Below are positions 48,099 to 60,046 of a stretch of 64,000 nucleotides of DNA, one piece after another. Made by a program: the position numbers and the translations under genes. The stretch is from Gyrodactylus bullatarudis (taxonomy: Eukaryota > Platyhelminthes > Monogenea > Gyrodactylidea > Gyrodactylidae). How positions within the stretch are numbered: position 1 is the first letter of the stretch; each line of letters begins with the position of its first letter. The stretch lies in NCBI GenBank assembly GCA_012064415.1, contig SSNU01000101.1:77127-141126 (forward strand), written 5' to 3'. Below the pieces are notes generated by a model that had not been told where the DNA came from, did not search any database, and saw only the letters and a list, made by a program, of their open reading frames with translations.

Positions 48099-49002
48099 AC
48101 TGTTAATATGAAGATAGAAATTTATGATTTTCAAAATTTTCAATTTTTTCATGGAGAAATCAAATTTGATCAAGATATTTTGGAATCTAGATTATGAGGC
48201 CCTCTTTCACGGTACGGAGAAAAAAAATTTAGAAAATATCTATTTTTAAGGAAAATACGGCAAATTTTAAATCTTGGAGTAGCGCCAAATTCCCACTTTT
48301 TTGAAATTTGAGTTGAAAATTTTTGTTGATTTCAAAATGAGAGAGTCATCAAAAGTTGATTTTTAGGATCACAAAGAAACCAAATATGCTGAATCAGTTT
48401 CTTTGACTAATTGTGATCTTAAAAATCAACTTTTGATGACTCTCTCATATTGAAATCGAAAAAAATTTTCAACTCATCAAATTTTGATTTTCTCATCATT
48501 TTCCCTACTTGAAAGTCGATGAAATTTGATATTTCAAAATCCCAGAAAATGACGAATTTATCAAAAATTTTATTATGATCATCGGTTTAATTGTCTTATT
48601 ATGATCCTAAAAATCAACTTTTGATCCCTCTCTCACACAGAAATCAACAAAAAATGGGAATTTGGCGCTACTACAAGATTTCAAATTTGCCGTATTTTCC
48701 TTAAAAATAGATATTTTCTAAATTTTTTTTCTCCGTACCGTGAAAGAGGGCCACATAATCTAGATTCCAAAAAATCTTGATCAAATTTGATTCCTCCATG
48801 AAAAAATTAAGAATCTTGTAAAAATCATAAAGTTCCATCTTTATATTAACTAGCTTTATAAAGATAATAATTATTATCTAAGGCGTGAATTCATCTTAAA
48901 TATGAGATCATATCGTTAAAGATAGAAGATAAAAATCAGATTATTCTTTTTCCTTTTATCAACCAAAACATGATGATTTTTATTTTTCTCCCCTTTGTTA
49001 TC
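48099..49002. repeat. Palindromic family P, copy with shortened left arm, plus flank shared with 43632-43780
   Basis: The left terminus TGTTAATATGAAGATAGAA near 48101 and the right terminus ATATTAACTAG at 48853 bound the element. The right arm (48478-48853) is virtually the same as 43255-43631. The next 149 bp (48854-49002) match 43632-43780 with one visible substitution, then the two loci part. Confidence 0.75.
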
Positions 49003-49727
49003 TAAAAGATAGAATTGAATTTCCCCACACTGTTTTTCACTTCTATACAATTTTACAAAAGTGTTACATTTGTTCTGCAATGCTTTGTAAATTGAATCAT
49101 GTCTGAAATAGAATGAAGAAAAATCCTGATTGAGTGAAAGATGAGAGAGCATTTTTTCCCTCTGGCTATTGCTTTTTATCGTTGCTACGACTCTAAAGAA
49201 AGTCATGTATCCTGAAAAGTTAGACATGAAAAATCTTGTCTCAAATTAGTTTTTACCATCGCACAAATTAGAAAATTTGAAACCTTGCTAAAATAATTTC
49301 GCTGATTCTATTTTAGAAGCCGACTTATCATTTAATTAATTATTTTCGTAGCAAGAATGTATTTTCAAAGATTTTTTCAATAAAAAATTCATTTTTATAT
49401 CCGTAGTATTAAACTGATTTTGAATTAAGGGTGGTTTCATTATTTTTCTTTCTAGTTTCAATGAAAATAGACGCATTCCGCTTAATTTACCTCTGAATTG
49501 CTAAAGAATAAACAAAACAACAAACTTTTTCAATTGCTCAAAAATTAAGATAAGAAACTATTCATTTGAATCTTGATCTGATCAAAGGCTTCGTTTGTAC
49601 CAAAATTTAATTTCCAAAAGAATTTCACAATTACACATAGATTTTTGTAAGAATTTGAGCCTTTTCAACATACAATAAGGAAAAGAGTTTTTTGCTGTGT
49701 GAATAATGTAGTGATATTTTCTTTCAG

Positions 49728-49886
49728 GGTTCTGTGATGAACAGCAAAGACCTGGCTAGAGTCCAATTATTAGGAGCCGATGCTTGCCTTGTTATTGCTA
49801 ATAAATACTCCCCAGATCCGGATGCTGAAGATGCTACAAACATCATGAGAGTCATTTCTATAAAGAATTTTTGTCCAAAAATCAAA
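49728..49886 (+). CDS. slo: slo (BK channel) internal exon, RCK1
   Basis: Acceptor CTTTCAG at 49727, donor GTGAGT at 49887; 53 codons, phase 0 on both sides. It encodes [20 protein letters not shown] and then [20 protein letters not shown], a highly conserved part of BK RCK1. It directly continues the ...YFK end of copy 2 and the ...FFK end of copy 1, and is the only such exon in the window, so both 5' exons must share it. Confidence 0.93.
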
Positions 49887-50097
49887 GTGAGTTCTCTTCT
49901 ATTAGAATGTCTCATTTATTTACCAACTGAATACTAAAAAATCCTCAAACTATTCGAAAAATATTGTTACTTCAGTGGATAGACCTTTTTTATTTAAAAT
50001 GAAAAATTAATGATCTAAGAACTTGCCGAAAGCTTCCTCATGAGGTCAAATACTAACAAAGATATTCTTGATGATGTTCGACATTATTATCATCGGA

Positions 50098-50453
50098 ATT
50101 CGAATTTGATCAAGATTTTTTGGAATCTAGATCATGAGGTCCACTTTCACGATATGGAAATAAAATTTGATGATACAAGATCCCTGAAAATGACGAATTT
50201 ATCTAAAGTTTTATGGTGCTACTCGGGTTTCTTGTTTTATTGTGATCCTAAAAATCAACTATTGATCAGTTTATCACTTTAAAATCAGCAAAAAAATTTA
50301 ATTCTAATTAGGTTTTTTTCAATTTTTTTTCTCCTTATCGTGAAAGTGGGCCTCGTGATCTAGATTCCAAAAAGTCTTGATCAAATTTGATTTCTCGATG
50401 AAAAAATTGAAAATTTTGTAAAAATCATAAATTTCCATCTTCATATTAACTAG
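50098..50453. repeat. Palindromic family P, internally deleted copy
   Basis: Left landmark TTTTTTGGAATCTAGATCATG and right landmark GATCTAGATTCCAAAAAG are inverse; the right arm is complete to CATATTAACTAG at 50453, the left outer end is missing, and the centre is shortened. Confidence 0.7.
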
Positions 50454-51137
50454 GTGTATTTCTTACCTAATGAACGTAGCCAAATAGTTAAAATTTAGTT
50501 GATAAGATATAAAGACATTATATATATATATAACATTATAGTGAATTAAAAAAGGGAGTGTTAATTAGAACAACAATAACTGTATTTATATTAATTGAGT
50601 ATGATATTGAGAGATATTGTATGATTTCTATGTGTATTAAATTAATATTTGTGAGCTATTCTTAATCTCGTTAGTCATGTAAGTTACGAAAAGATTAAAC
50701 GAACCGATAAAAATGATCAAAGTATACTCTATATTTCAGAATTATTATCTATTATTCCTCTTTTATCAAAAATTTTCCCTAGTTTTATCCATAATCCTTT
50801 CTTTATTCTTCAATATTTAACTCTCTCCCTATATAGATGGCTAACCATAAAACTTCAAGTTTGATATTTATTTCAATTAAATTAAAGGGAATATCTGAAA
50901 TTTAGTTCATAGATTCTTATCAACAGTTTCATGATCAACGATATTTATATTTCAAAAAACACAATGTATATAACTGTAGAAAAGTGATGCTTTGGGACTA
51001 TCTAAACTGTATCATGGAATTAATAATTAAATGGAGAGAGATTCTGTGACATTAATTATCTGTGACATCATGTTCCATAAAAAAAATTCCTTCGAGAGAA
51101 TAGGTCAAAAGGGTTTTCGACTCAGTAGGCAGATATA

Positions 51138-52673
51138 TAGTGGTGGCCAAAAAAAAGTTTTCACTTTAAAAACCTGTTGTTGTTTGGTTATTTTAAATGA
51201 TATTTAGTTGCAAAATAGTTTATTCGGTTGAGCAATATATGCAAATATCTAATATAGTCATTTTTTTTCGATTTGATTCATTCATAAATACAAAATTAAG
51301 AAATTACCGTTTTCATTGAAATTTATATTGACAAAATAAAGTTTTCACTTTTATTTAGTGAAATCTCCATCATTTTGAACCACTGATAAGCATCTTTTTG
51401 GCATAGATCTATAGAGATTTATAATAGTTTCTCTCTCTATTAAATTCCACTCTCTAAATATGCACTTTATTAATTCATCTTTATTACTAAACTGTCTACC
51501 ATTTGCATAGACATTTTGAGCTAGAATTCCCCAGAGATTTTCAATTGGGTTCAAATCTGGACTTCTAGATGGCCATTCAAGCAAAATGATTCCGTGTTCT
51601 CGAAACCAACTTTTGGTAGAAATTGATCGATGACAAGGGGCGTTATCCTGTTGAAAAATTAAATTTGAATTCACGAGCTCCTCTTTAAAAGGTAGAATAC
51701 TCTCTTCTAAAACTTTTTGATAGAAATTTGAATCAAGTTTATGATCAACAACAACCAAACGGCCAACATTTTCGTTTGTTATAAAACCCCATACCATTAC
51801 AGTTCCTCCACCAAATCCTCTCTTAATCCTGGTTGGCTTAGGTACAGATTTGTCAATCCAACATACACTGAGACCGTCTGGCCCATCCAAGTTGAACTTC
51901 TTCTCATCAGAAAAGATTACCTTTCCCCAATTTTGATTTTCGATAATTTTCTTGCAAGCCCAGTCTTTACGAGAAATTTTATCATTCTCACATAATTTAG
52001 GAGTCAGTTTTGGTTTTCCCCAATATAAATTTTGTTCATTTTTTAAGAATCGACGAATCGTTCGATTGCTAGCTTTCAAATTAAACTGTTGTTTTATTTG
52101 TGTGGTCGTTTTTCTCCCGTTGACAGCCATCAACCTGATTATTTTTTTAAGAGAATTAGGAATTATACGTTTTCGACCTCTTTTTCGATTGGATTTTCTC
52201 GAAGAAAATAAGTTGTTTATGGTTGTTGAAGAACATCCTATTTCTTTGGCAATCATACGGTGGCTGATACCCTTTGATTTCAGTGATGACGCCAATTCTT
52301 TTTCAAAATTGCTTAGTTTTGAATTCTTCGGTCTTTCGATTTGCATTTTGAATTTGTTTCAGAATAATTAATGTAAGAATACTTGCAAATAAATATCTGA
52401 TCAGCGAATTAATTTTCCTAATTCAAAAATCTTCTCACAAACAAGAAGTAGAAAGTTTAAAAAGTGAAAACTTTATTTTGTCAATATAAATTTCAATGAA
52501 AACGGTAATTTCTTAATTTTGTATTTATGAATGAATCAAATCGAAAAAAATGACTATATTAGATATTTGCATATATTGCTCAACCGAATAAACTATTTTG
52601 CAACTAAATATCATTTAAAATAACCAAACAACAACAGGTTTTTAAAGTGAAAACTTTTTTTTGGCCACCACTA
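51138..52673 (-). mobile_element. Complete Tc1-type DNA transposon with IR/DR ends
   Basis: 1536 bp bounded by TA duplications (51136-51137 and 52674-52675). The terminal inverted repeats are 215 bp each (51138-51352 and 52459-52673) and look identical by eye. Each holds two direct copies of AAAGTTTTCACTTT, at its outer end (51154-51167) and its inner end (51339-51352): the IR/DR layout with paired transposase-binding sites. The ends start TAGTGGTGGCC. It carries an intact transposase gene. Located in a slo intron, opposite strand. Confidence 0.93.
51351..52346 (-). CDS. Tc1-family transposase (DD34E)
   Basis: An uninterrupted frame of 331 aa, typical length for Tc1-like transposases. The N-terminal part has a helix-turn-helix pair: about residues 10-50 with SHRMIAKEIGCSSTTINNLF, and a second module around 65-105 with the GRKR linker before it. 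The catalytic triad is seen as IFSDEKKF, QQDNAPCH and NPIENLWG. Exactly 34 residues lie between the second Asp and the Glu, hence DD34E. It cuts and pastes DNA at TA targets in the nucleus. No stop or frameshift, and the ends are intact, so the element could still be active. The stop codon overlaps the inner end of the inverted repeat at 51351-51352. Confidence 0.95.
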   Translation of the reverse strand: MQIERPKNSKLSNFEKELASSLKSKGISHRMIAKEIGCSSTTINNLFSSRKSNRKRGRKRIIPNSLKKIIRLMAVNGRKTTTQIKQQFNLKASNRTIRRFLKNEQNLYWGKPKLTPKLCENDKISRKDWACKKIIENQNWGKVIFSDEKKFNLDGPDGLSVCWIDKSVPKPTRIKRGFGGGTVMVWGFITNENVGRLVVVDHKLDSNFYQKVLEESILPFKEELVNSNLIFQQDNAPCHRSISTKSWFREHGIILLEWPSRSPDLNPIENLWGILAQNVYANGRQFSNKDELIKCIFREWNLIERETIINLYRSMPKRCLSVVQNDGDFTK

Positions 52674-53329
52674 TATATAGAATAATCTTAATCATCTCTT
52701 GGTGAAATTTTGATCACATAGGACCTGTCAAATATATAATTGTAATTCTTACGACCAATGGGTACACTTTGAACATTGTAAACAGTGCGCACAAAAATGA
52801 ACAATGTGTATACTCGGTGTACCTCTGAAAATATTGACTCAGATAGTGAAGGTAAATACTCTTCTCCACGAGTTTTCATGCTTGAGAATACATACGAGCA
52901 GTTTTTCACACTTGAGAAGGTTTTTCTTATGAAGTTTCTATCTCATTTTATGAAGAAGTTTCTCCTGGTTATCTTGACTTGAAATTTTTTGTAGTTAGAT
53001 ACCTTAATTATTTGTTATTCTTAGGTCTTTCCAGGCTATGTTAGCCAAATTTTTATTAGAAACAGAAAACCACATGTTATAGAGTAGTTTGAGAGTAGGT
53101 TATTTAAACGGCCAGAAGATCTGAATTTTCCTACAAATATCTAATCAAAAAATGATTGATGATTTATGAGAATTCGAAAAACTAATTTTCTGTTATGTTT
53201 TCTTGATTTATGAATATTTTCTTGATATAAAAGTTAATTTCCTGAATACTAGTCCATTTTATTATTGTATTAAGCCTAAATGTTAAGAGTGAAAAGTTAA
53301 TGCCAAAAAGTGCACTTATGAGTAGGGGA

Positions 53330-53720
53330 ATCTAATTTTTCTTTTTCATGAACTAGATTCAATAAAATCTTGAACAAATTCGATTTCTTAATGAAAAAGT
53401 TGAGAAATTTATAAAAATCATAAATTCCCATCTTGTCAATTATAACTAATTAAAGCTAATTGATATGAAGTAGGGAATCTATGATTTTAACAGAAATCTC
53501 GATTTTTCGTCAAGAATTCGAGTTTTTTCAAGATTTTTTGGAACCCTACTCATGTTGCCCTCTTTTACGATTTGAAGGGATAATCTCTGAAAAAAATTTT
53601 TATTATGAAAAATATGGTCATTTTACAAATTTCCATTTGGCGCCAAAACTTGAAACTGAAAATTTTTATTGATTTCAAAAATAGGGAGTTATCAAAAGTT
53701 GATTTTCAGGATCACTTCAA
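53330..53720. repeat. Two P-family fragments abutting near 53452
   Basis: 53345-53450 is a right-arm end (TCTTGAACAAATTCGATTTC ... CCCATCTTGTCAATTATAACTA). 53455-53720 is a left arm (AGCTAATTGATATGAAGTAGGG ... GGCGCCAAAACTTG). They lie end to end in outward-facing order, so this is not a normal single palindrome. Confidence 0.55.
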
Positions 53721-56700
53721 GACAAGAAAGCCCAATATGCTTAATCTGTTCTAATGAATGAATTCATTTTCGTTTGGGAATCGAATTTCGATGTTTTGTT
53801 CATTTGAAGATTGAAAAAAATAGTTCGATAAAATTTTCGGTCACTCATAATTTTATAAAATCATCTTGGGTTATAAAATTTTCTTTTTCGAAAAAATATT
53901 ATTCTACTTTCAAGTAGCAATATTAAAATCTGTGGTTATAGCAACAATTTCAAGCTATTTAACATCATTATTAACAGGATTTTTTGTTGCTCAAACTGAT
54001 CATCTCAAAAGTACCATCATTGGATTCAGCATGAGAATATCTCTTTAATGATGATCCAAACTTGCGACAATCTTATATTTTATTTCGATTATCCACCCCA
54101 GATATATAATGTAGACGAAATTCCAAAACTTGCCGATAAAATTAATATTCAATTATTTTAAGATTTCGCTCCAGAATATATTCTTAAAAACCATTTCTCC
54201 CCAATTGTTGACATTTAAGTCGATTATTATTATTGAATCAATGGAAATTCTCAAATTTTCCTATAAATTAGTAAAACAGTAAGATAAAACAGTTTTCATA
54301 TGTTTAGCTCCACTACAAATCGTGATATTTTCCTCTTATTAAACTTGAAAAAATATATCATTATCATCATTATTATTTTCATTCGATTGGAAATTTGAAT
54401 TCTCACGAAGTCTGACTTTTGGGCATATTCGTTTGATTTAATCTACACGTGATCTTCCCTATTGGATTCATTCATGATCGACTACTTTTATTCATCATAC
54501 ACACAATAAATGTCAAAGGAATCAATAGATTATATTTATATATTCTTTAAGAAGGAAAAAATATCATCTGACACAATTAATTGTTCATCGTCAGCCTCCT
54601 ATTTCTACTAGAACTTCGAATGAGTTTGTGAGATTAAAGCTTTTCGAAACCGATTCAAAATGCAAACTTTCACCGTATAAGAAAAAAATATTCGAAACAA
54701 ATCTTTTTTGGAAAATTTTAGAAACTCGATGAGTATTACTCGTAAGTTTAGTAGAAAAAAAGGGGCTTACTATCTACCAGAAAGTTTATTTTAAATTCAA
54801 TTTCTAAAATTTTAAGAACCAAAACATGCTTCACTATTATGCCACTCATATTTTTTCAAATCGCTACTCAAATTTAAATGAATTCTTACTACATTATCCC
54901 TTGACATCTTGACCGGTTTCCTAACGTTTTTACAAAGATAAGATTAATAAAGTGGCTCTGGAAAAAGTCTTTGCACACGATTTGACGATGATGTGAAAAA
55001 TACAAATTTTCTACTTAAGATTTTAGTACATCTTGATGTCCGATTTCAGCAAAATTTTGGCTAACTAAGATTAATTTTAGACTTTAAAATTGCCAAACTT
55101 TTTATCAGTATTGCCAGTTGTATCCTTTCGTTTTTACGTCTCTTTGAAAAGCTTAATTACAGGAGTTATGAGAGGCTTAGTTTGATGAGCTGCTCATATT
55201 CTTATAGTTCAATGGTTTTCTCCTAATCGCGTTCTCAAACCCACTAATAAAAGGATACAACTTCTCTTAATTTATCGAAGAAACATATGAATCAAGACAT
55301 TGTAAGAGTCTGATGGGATCCGGCGAAATAAAAGCTGTATAACTAATTAATGCTTTCATTATAAAAAATTTCATAAGCTCGTCCTCATCCACTTCCTCTT
55401 TGTATAGTCTGAGGAATAAAAGCAATAACGATCATATTTTATTGTCGTCTTTTAGATACTTAGATACTAAATATACAATCTTTCGGATTGTAATGACCTC
55501 TATGATCTTAAATCTATTATGTTATATCTCAGATCAAAAATTGATTATTCCAAATCTCTTTTATACTCTTCATTACACTTATAAAACCTTAAATCCAGTT
55601 GGTCTTCGAATTTCTGCCCAGATTCGTTTCAGTCAAAAGAACCAAATATTATATTTTAGGAATATTTGCAAAACTAGGGGTGTTTATTCAGAATTAGTAT
55701 GTCTTTCAATTGAAAAATCAAATCTATTATGTCTTTTTACGTAAGTGCATATTTAATAATAATTTCAGATTTAGTATGTCCTTGAGTTTTGTTTTCAAAT
55801 TTGGTATGTTTTTACTCAAAATTAGTATGGATTACTAGATTTTATTCATAAATAATTTGTTTTGTCTTCAAACTTAATATGCTTCAATTTTTGAAAGAAA
55901 TCGGGAATTTATCAAGTCATTGAATAAGTTACAGGGTTTTATGCGATGACAAAAAAAAGAAATTATTCGTCTTGTCTTTAAATCTTAAAAAATGACTTCT
56001 CACTAGGCCCTCAAAAAAATACTATTTGGTCTATGTTTACTCTAGACAAAGGACTGACTGAGTTTTGATAATCTGAAGAAAAAATCTGCTTATCTAATCC
56101 TATTTAAAAGATAGCCGGTATTATTTCTGTACTAAATTGTACTTTATTGTACTATTTTTCAAATTCAATCTCAGGATACAGTATCCCTCAACTAGCTACC
56201 AATCACATGAATTGATAGCTATATCCCTGATATCGAGCCTTCATCATGTAAGAAAATAGTATCTAGATCGTAGCTTTTTGTTGGATAATATTCCTTCATG
56301 AATTTCAAATTTCAACTAAAAGAATATGTATGTATTTATTTTGTAAAATATGCACAAGAACAGTTGAAGGGTCATTTTCTATCATGGAATAAAATTTGAA
56401 CAAAAATCAAAAATATTGTTGACACAAGATTGACTAGAAATTCTGCAACAATTTACGGTAGAGAACTATTTTTTTACTAAAAATCCCTTAAATTCTCTTG
56501 AAAGTACTTTTTTCTACTTATTTTTCAGTTTATGAGATTAAATTTTTCATCTTTTTTGGTACTATTTTTGAGGCCCTAGTTCCCACTCATGATTAGGAGT
56601 AAATACATTTTTATCTCAACTTCGTGTCATTATATTATCGATTAAATTAGAGGCTAATAAAATATAATGGAAATATATTTTGTTTGTTGAGAAATAAGAA

Positions 56701-59700
56701 ATTAGGGATTAGACACTACTATACTAAATAAATTACTCCATGCATCAGATAAGAATAAAGAGATGCCTTGTCCGTAATTATTTGAGAGACCGAGTAATCC
56801 ATTCAATATGGAGCAATATGATCTTGTTGTTTTACTGCGCAATAAATTATTTAGGATATATATAAAGTACATAAAGCTTATACCATTAAGATTTAGTCAT
56901 AAAAAACTCCCCTCCTGATTATAATTATGATAATATTAATATTATTAATCTGAGCGAACTCCATCAAGAATACTTTTTCATTCTGAACTCATTAGGAACT
57001 AAGTGAAAACAAACAAATATTATGGGGATAAACGTTATATATATTCCGCTGGATTTCTTCTGGCCCTGTTAAAACATAAAGAATAGTACGAGGTGAATTT
57101 TTGAGTACTCCCATTTGTTGAACTGATTGTATTTCACATCTAAGAAGCAAGGTATGGGGTTTTCACTCCTTATTTCACTTTCTACCGCATTTCTAATGAG
57201 TAATTAGTAGGGCAACCAAATGCCTTTGTTGCCTTTTTTGTCCATAGATTAATACAGGTGTATTAAGCCTGAAAATGTTATTAAAAAGTCTCCTGATAGC
57301 TTGGTTCACGAGTTGGGTATGCCTTTTTTCATCCTTTTTTAGCCTTTTTGAATTTACTTCTTAAAAAGCCATTTTTGCATTAAAATAAATCAGAATCCAC
57401 TGTCCAATCTCAGATATAATCAACAAAAAAAAATAATAATGTCTTAATAAAAATAAGACATCTAAAATGTTATCTTTAAAATAATCATGATATTCTGCAT
57501 TTAATGCTTCTACTAACTAAAGTTGAAAACTTGATTTCAACAGAAATCCAAGCTAAAATTAAATACCAAGTTCGGAAATTCAATTGAAACTTACCCTGTA
57601 CTCTCTAAAGCTAGAGAAAATCATAAGCAAAATGGTCCAAACGAATATTTGAAAAATATAATCAATCAGATTTCAGAGATTCTAGATAAATTTATACTTA
57701 ATTCATTCGATGATCATACTTAACCAATGATAATTAAAAATCATTTGTTAAAGGTTCTTCTGGGTTGAAAACGGTTGTGATACAAATTCGTTTTGAAAAT
57801 TTGAACCAGTTCGTATCCATACCATGCAAATTGGAATAGTTCACGGGTAAAATGTATTCAGTTTAAGCGAAAATTTTTATCTGCCTTTTTTCCAAAATTT
57901 TGCCTGAAAAAATGCCTTTTTTCATTCAATAAACTGCCTTTTTCTGGTTTTCCTTGTAATTAGAAATGAATCAATTTGTAAATGACCTCTTTTCTTACCT
58001 TGAGTCAATGAGCATTATACCTTATTTTTCTATTTCATTTTTTAATTAATGGCTGGCTTGTAATTTGATTGGGATTCTTGAAAAAAAAATCAAGATCAAA
58101 ATGCATAGAAAAAAAGAATTGATTATGGTGTAAACTTTGCTGCTGATTCCGAATCTAAAAAATGTTTTCCTCCTTGAATTTTTCATATCAATCCACGCTT
58201 TCTTCAAAATCGAAAAAATACATTTCTTCATTTTACATTCTCAAAATGATATCATCAGAGAAGATCTGGAAGAGACCACGTTAGTATTTACAGGTGTCAA
58301 TAGTAACTTATAACTCAGACATCACTCATGTTCACCCAAGTAGATGAGCTAGGTCATTTTGGGTTCATCAGGAATTCTTGAAAAGTCTTCCTTTGAATTT
58401 TTTTTATTCATAAATAGAAATAATAGAATAATATAAGAGAACAGGGTGTGCGAGGGTTTGACCGAAAGTAACAGGGTCCGAATGAGAGGTGAGAGAGATG
58501 CCACTACACCAGACGGGGCAGAAAATGTTTTCTCAATCTATTAATTTATTCGAAAAAAAATTTCAGCAAGTTCCTGTCGAAATTCACCTTCAGATTTGCT
58601 TTTTCTAATGAGCCAAAAATCTAGAAAAAAAATTTTTGAACTGAAATTAAAGTATTTCTTGTCTACTTTATAGTAGTTATATGTACCAGAAAACCTTTTT
58701 TCTGACTAATACATTTTTTTCGTTATGTAGCGACTTTCGGCACTGTTCCCTAAGTTTCGAGAATCGATAAATATCTTTTAACATTAGCTGTAATGTATAA
58801 TAAGAATGATTAAAATTCTATTCAATTGTAATCAGGAGATATCAAGCTAAATGTAGAACAGACAAGAAGAAGGCTTATGTTTTCCATGAGATATCTGTAT
58901 ATATAAATTGTATTATTATAATATCACGATTAAAATATCTCATGATCTTGTTTTGCATTTTTTTCGATACAGTATATTATTTAGTAGTATTTTGAAAAAA
59001 AATCCCTTCATGTTAGATATTTGAAATTAACAAAAGAGAATATCAGACCATAACAGACATGATTTTATTCCATTCAATTTATGGAAAATCTTTTGTTTAT
59101 TCGATATTTGGATTTTCAACCATGAAGCTTTTTGGAAGAATGATTACCTCGATTATTAATTTGAACGAAACAATTCTTTTGAATTCCACGATTAAATGTT
59201 GAAATTAGAAATTTACTGGAATATGAATTCAAAACTAACCCATTTTACAATTTCTAAAATGCACCAGATATCAGATTCAAAGCAATTTGATACAGACACT
59301 TTGGATCATCCATCATATGCCGAAGAATTTTAATTCAGCCATAGAGGTTGAGAGAAACTCATCCCCTCCAAGAACAAGTTATACTTTTAAATTTTAGATT
59401 ATTTTCCATCGTCATAATAAAATTATTCAAATAATTCCATTTCCCACAATAATAAGGATTTCTGTGAACTTCTTGAGGCAAATTCGAAATCTTTATCTAG
59501 TGTTAATCCCAGCATTTAATTGCTTCAAATCTTCGATAAAAATTTTGAGCTCAAAGGTTTAAAGGAGCGGGAAAATTGCCAAACCTTTTTTCAGATTGAA
59601 TCTTTTTCGGAAATTTTTAATAGGATTTTAAGAAATATGTATTTGTCTTTCTGACTATCCGGAAAACAACGGTGCTCTAAAGATAATTGAAATTCGTTCC

Positions 59701-59805
59701 AAATTTTGGTTTTATCATGAAAAATACTTAATTTTGAATTTTTAAAATCAAAAGTATTAGATTCAATCGAAATGATAGCAACCTAATTTAACCCTGTTTT
59801 CCCAG

Positions 59806-60046
59806 GTTATTGTACAGTTAATGCAATATCATAATAAAGCCTATCTTCTCAATATTCCTTCTTGGGATTGGCGGCGTGGCGATGATGCTGTCTGTGTTGC
59901 TGAACTAAAGTTAGGCTTCATTGCTCAAAATTGTCTGGCCCCTGGTTTCAGTACTCTATTGGCAAATTTATTCACCATGAGAGCGTACAAGAATGATAAA
60001 GATGCCAGCAAACCACCTTGGGTTGAGCAGTACATGCAGGGAGCTG
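59806..60046 (+). CDS. slo: slo (BK channel) internal exon, RCK1 continued
   Basis: Acceptor TTTTCCCAG at 59805, donor GTAAGT at 60047; enters in phase 0 and leaves in phase 1. It encodes [20 protein letters not shown] and [19 protein letters not shown], then NLFTMRAY and a short linker ending MQGAG. This is the part of BK RCK1 preceding the NEMYTEYL-type segment, which must lie in the next exon. That exon was not found up to 64000, so the gene runs off the window; the RCK2 domain and Ca2+ bowl are outside. Confidence 0.93.

Larger units (their letters stand above)
27536..49727 (+). other. Large slo intron (about 22 kb)
   Basis: Runs from donor GTGAGT after copy 2 to acceptor CTTTCAG at 49727. 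It is AT-rich and holds only repeats that I could recognise: non-LTR fragment at about 33990-34330, TC microsatellite at 40631, tRNA-like SINE pieces near 41.9 and 46.6 kb, P-family palindromes at 42744 and 48099, and a decayed hammerhead element at 46020. No further exon was recognised; the many short frames here lack domains and codon bias. Confidence 0.6.
49887..59805 (+). other. Slo intron of about 9.9 kb
   Basis: Contains a P-family fragment (50098), a complete Tc1 element (51138-52673) and two abutting P fragments (53330-53720). The rest is AT-rich without recognised exons. A 114-codon frame at 55400-55744 shows no domain and is not called. Confidence 0.6.

Noticed and set aside
48916..49227. 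103-codon minus-strand frame
   Set aside because: Starts in unique sequence and runs into the repeat flank duplicated at 43.7 kb; no recognisable domain.
55400..55744. 114-codon frame in the slo intron
   Set aside because: No domain, AT-driven composition, no splice sites placing it in slo.
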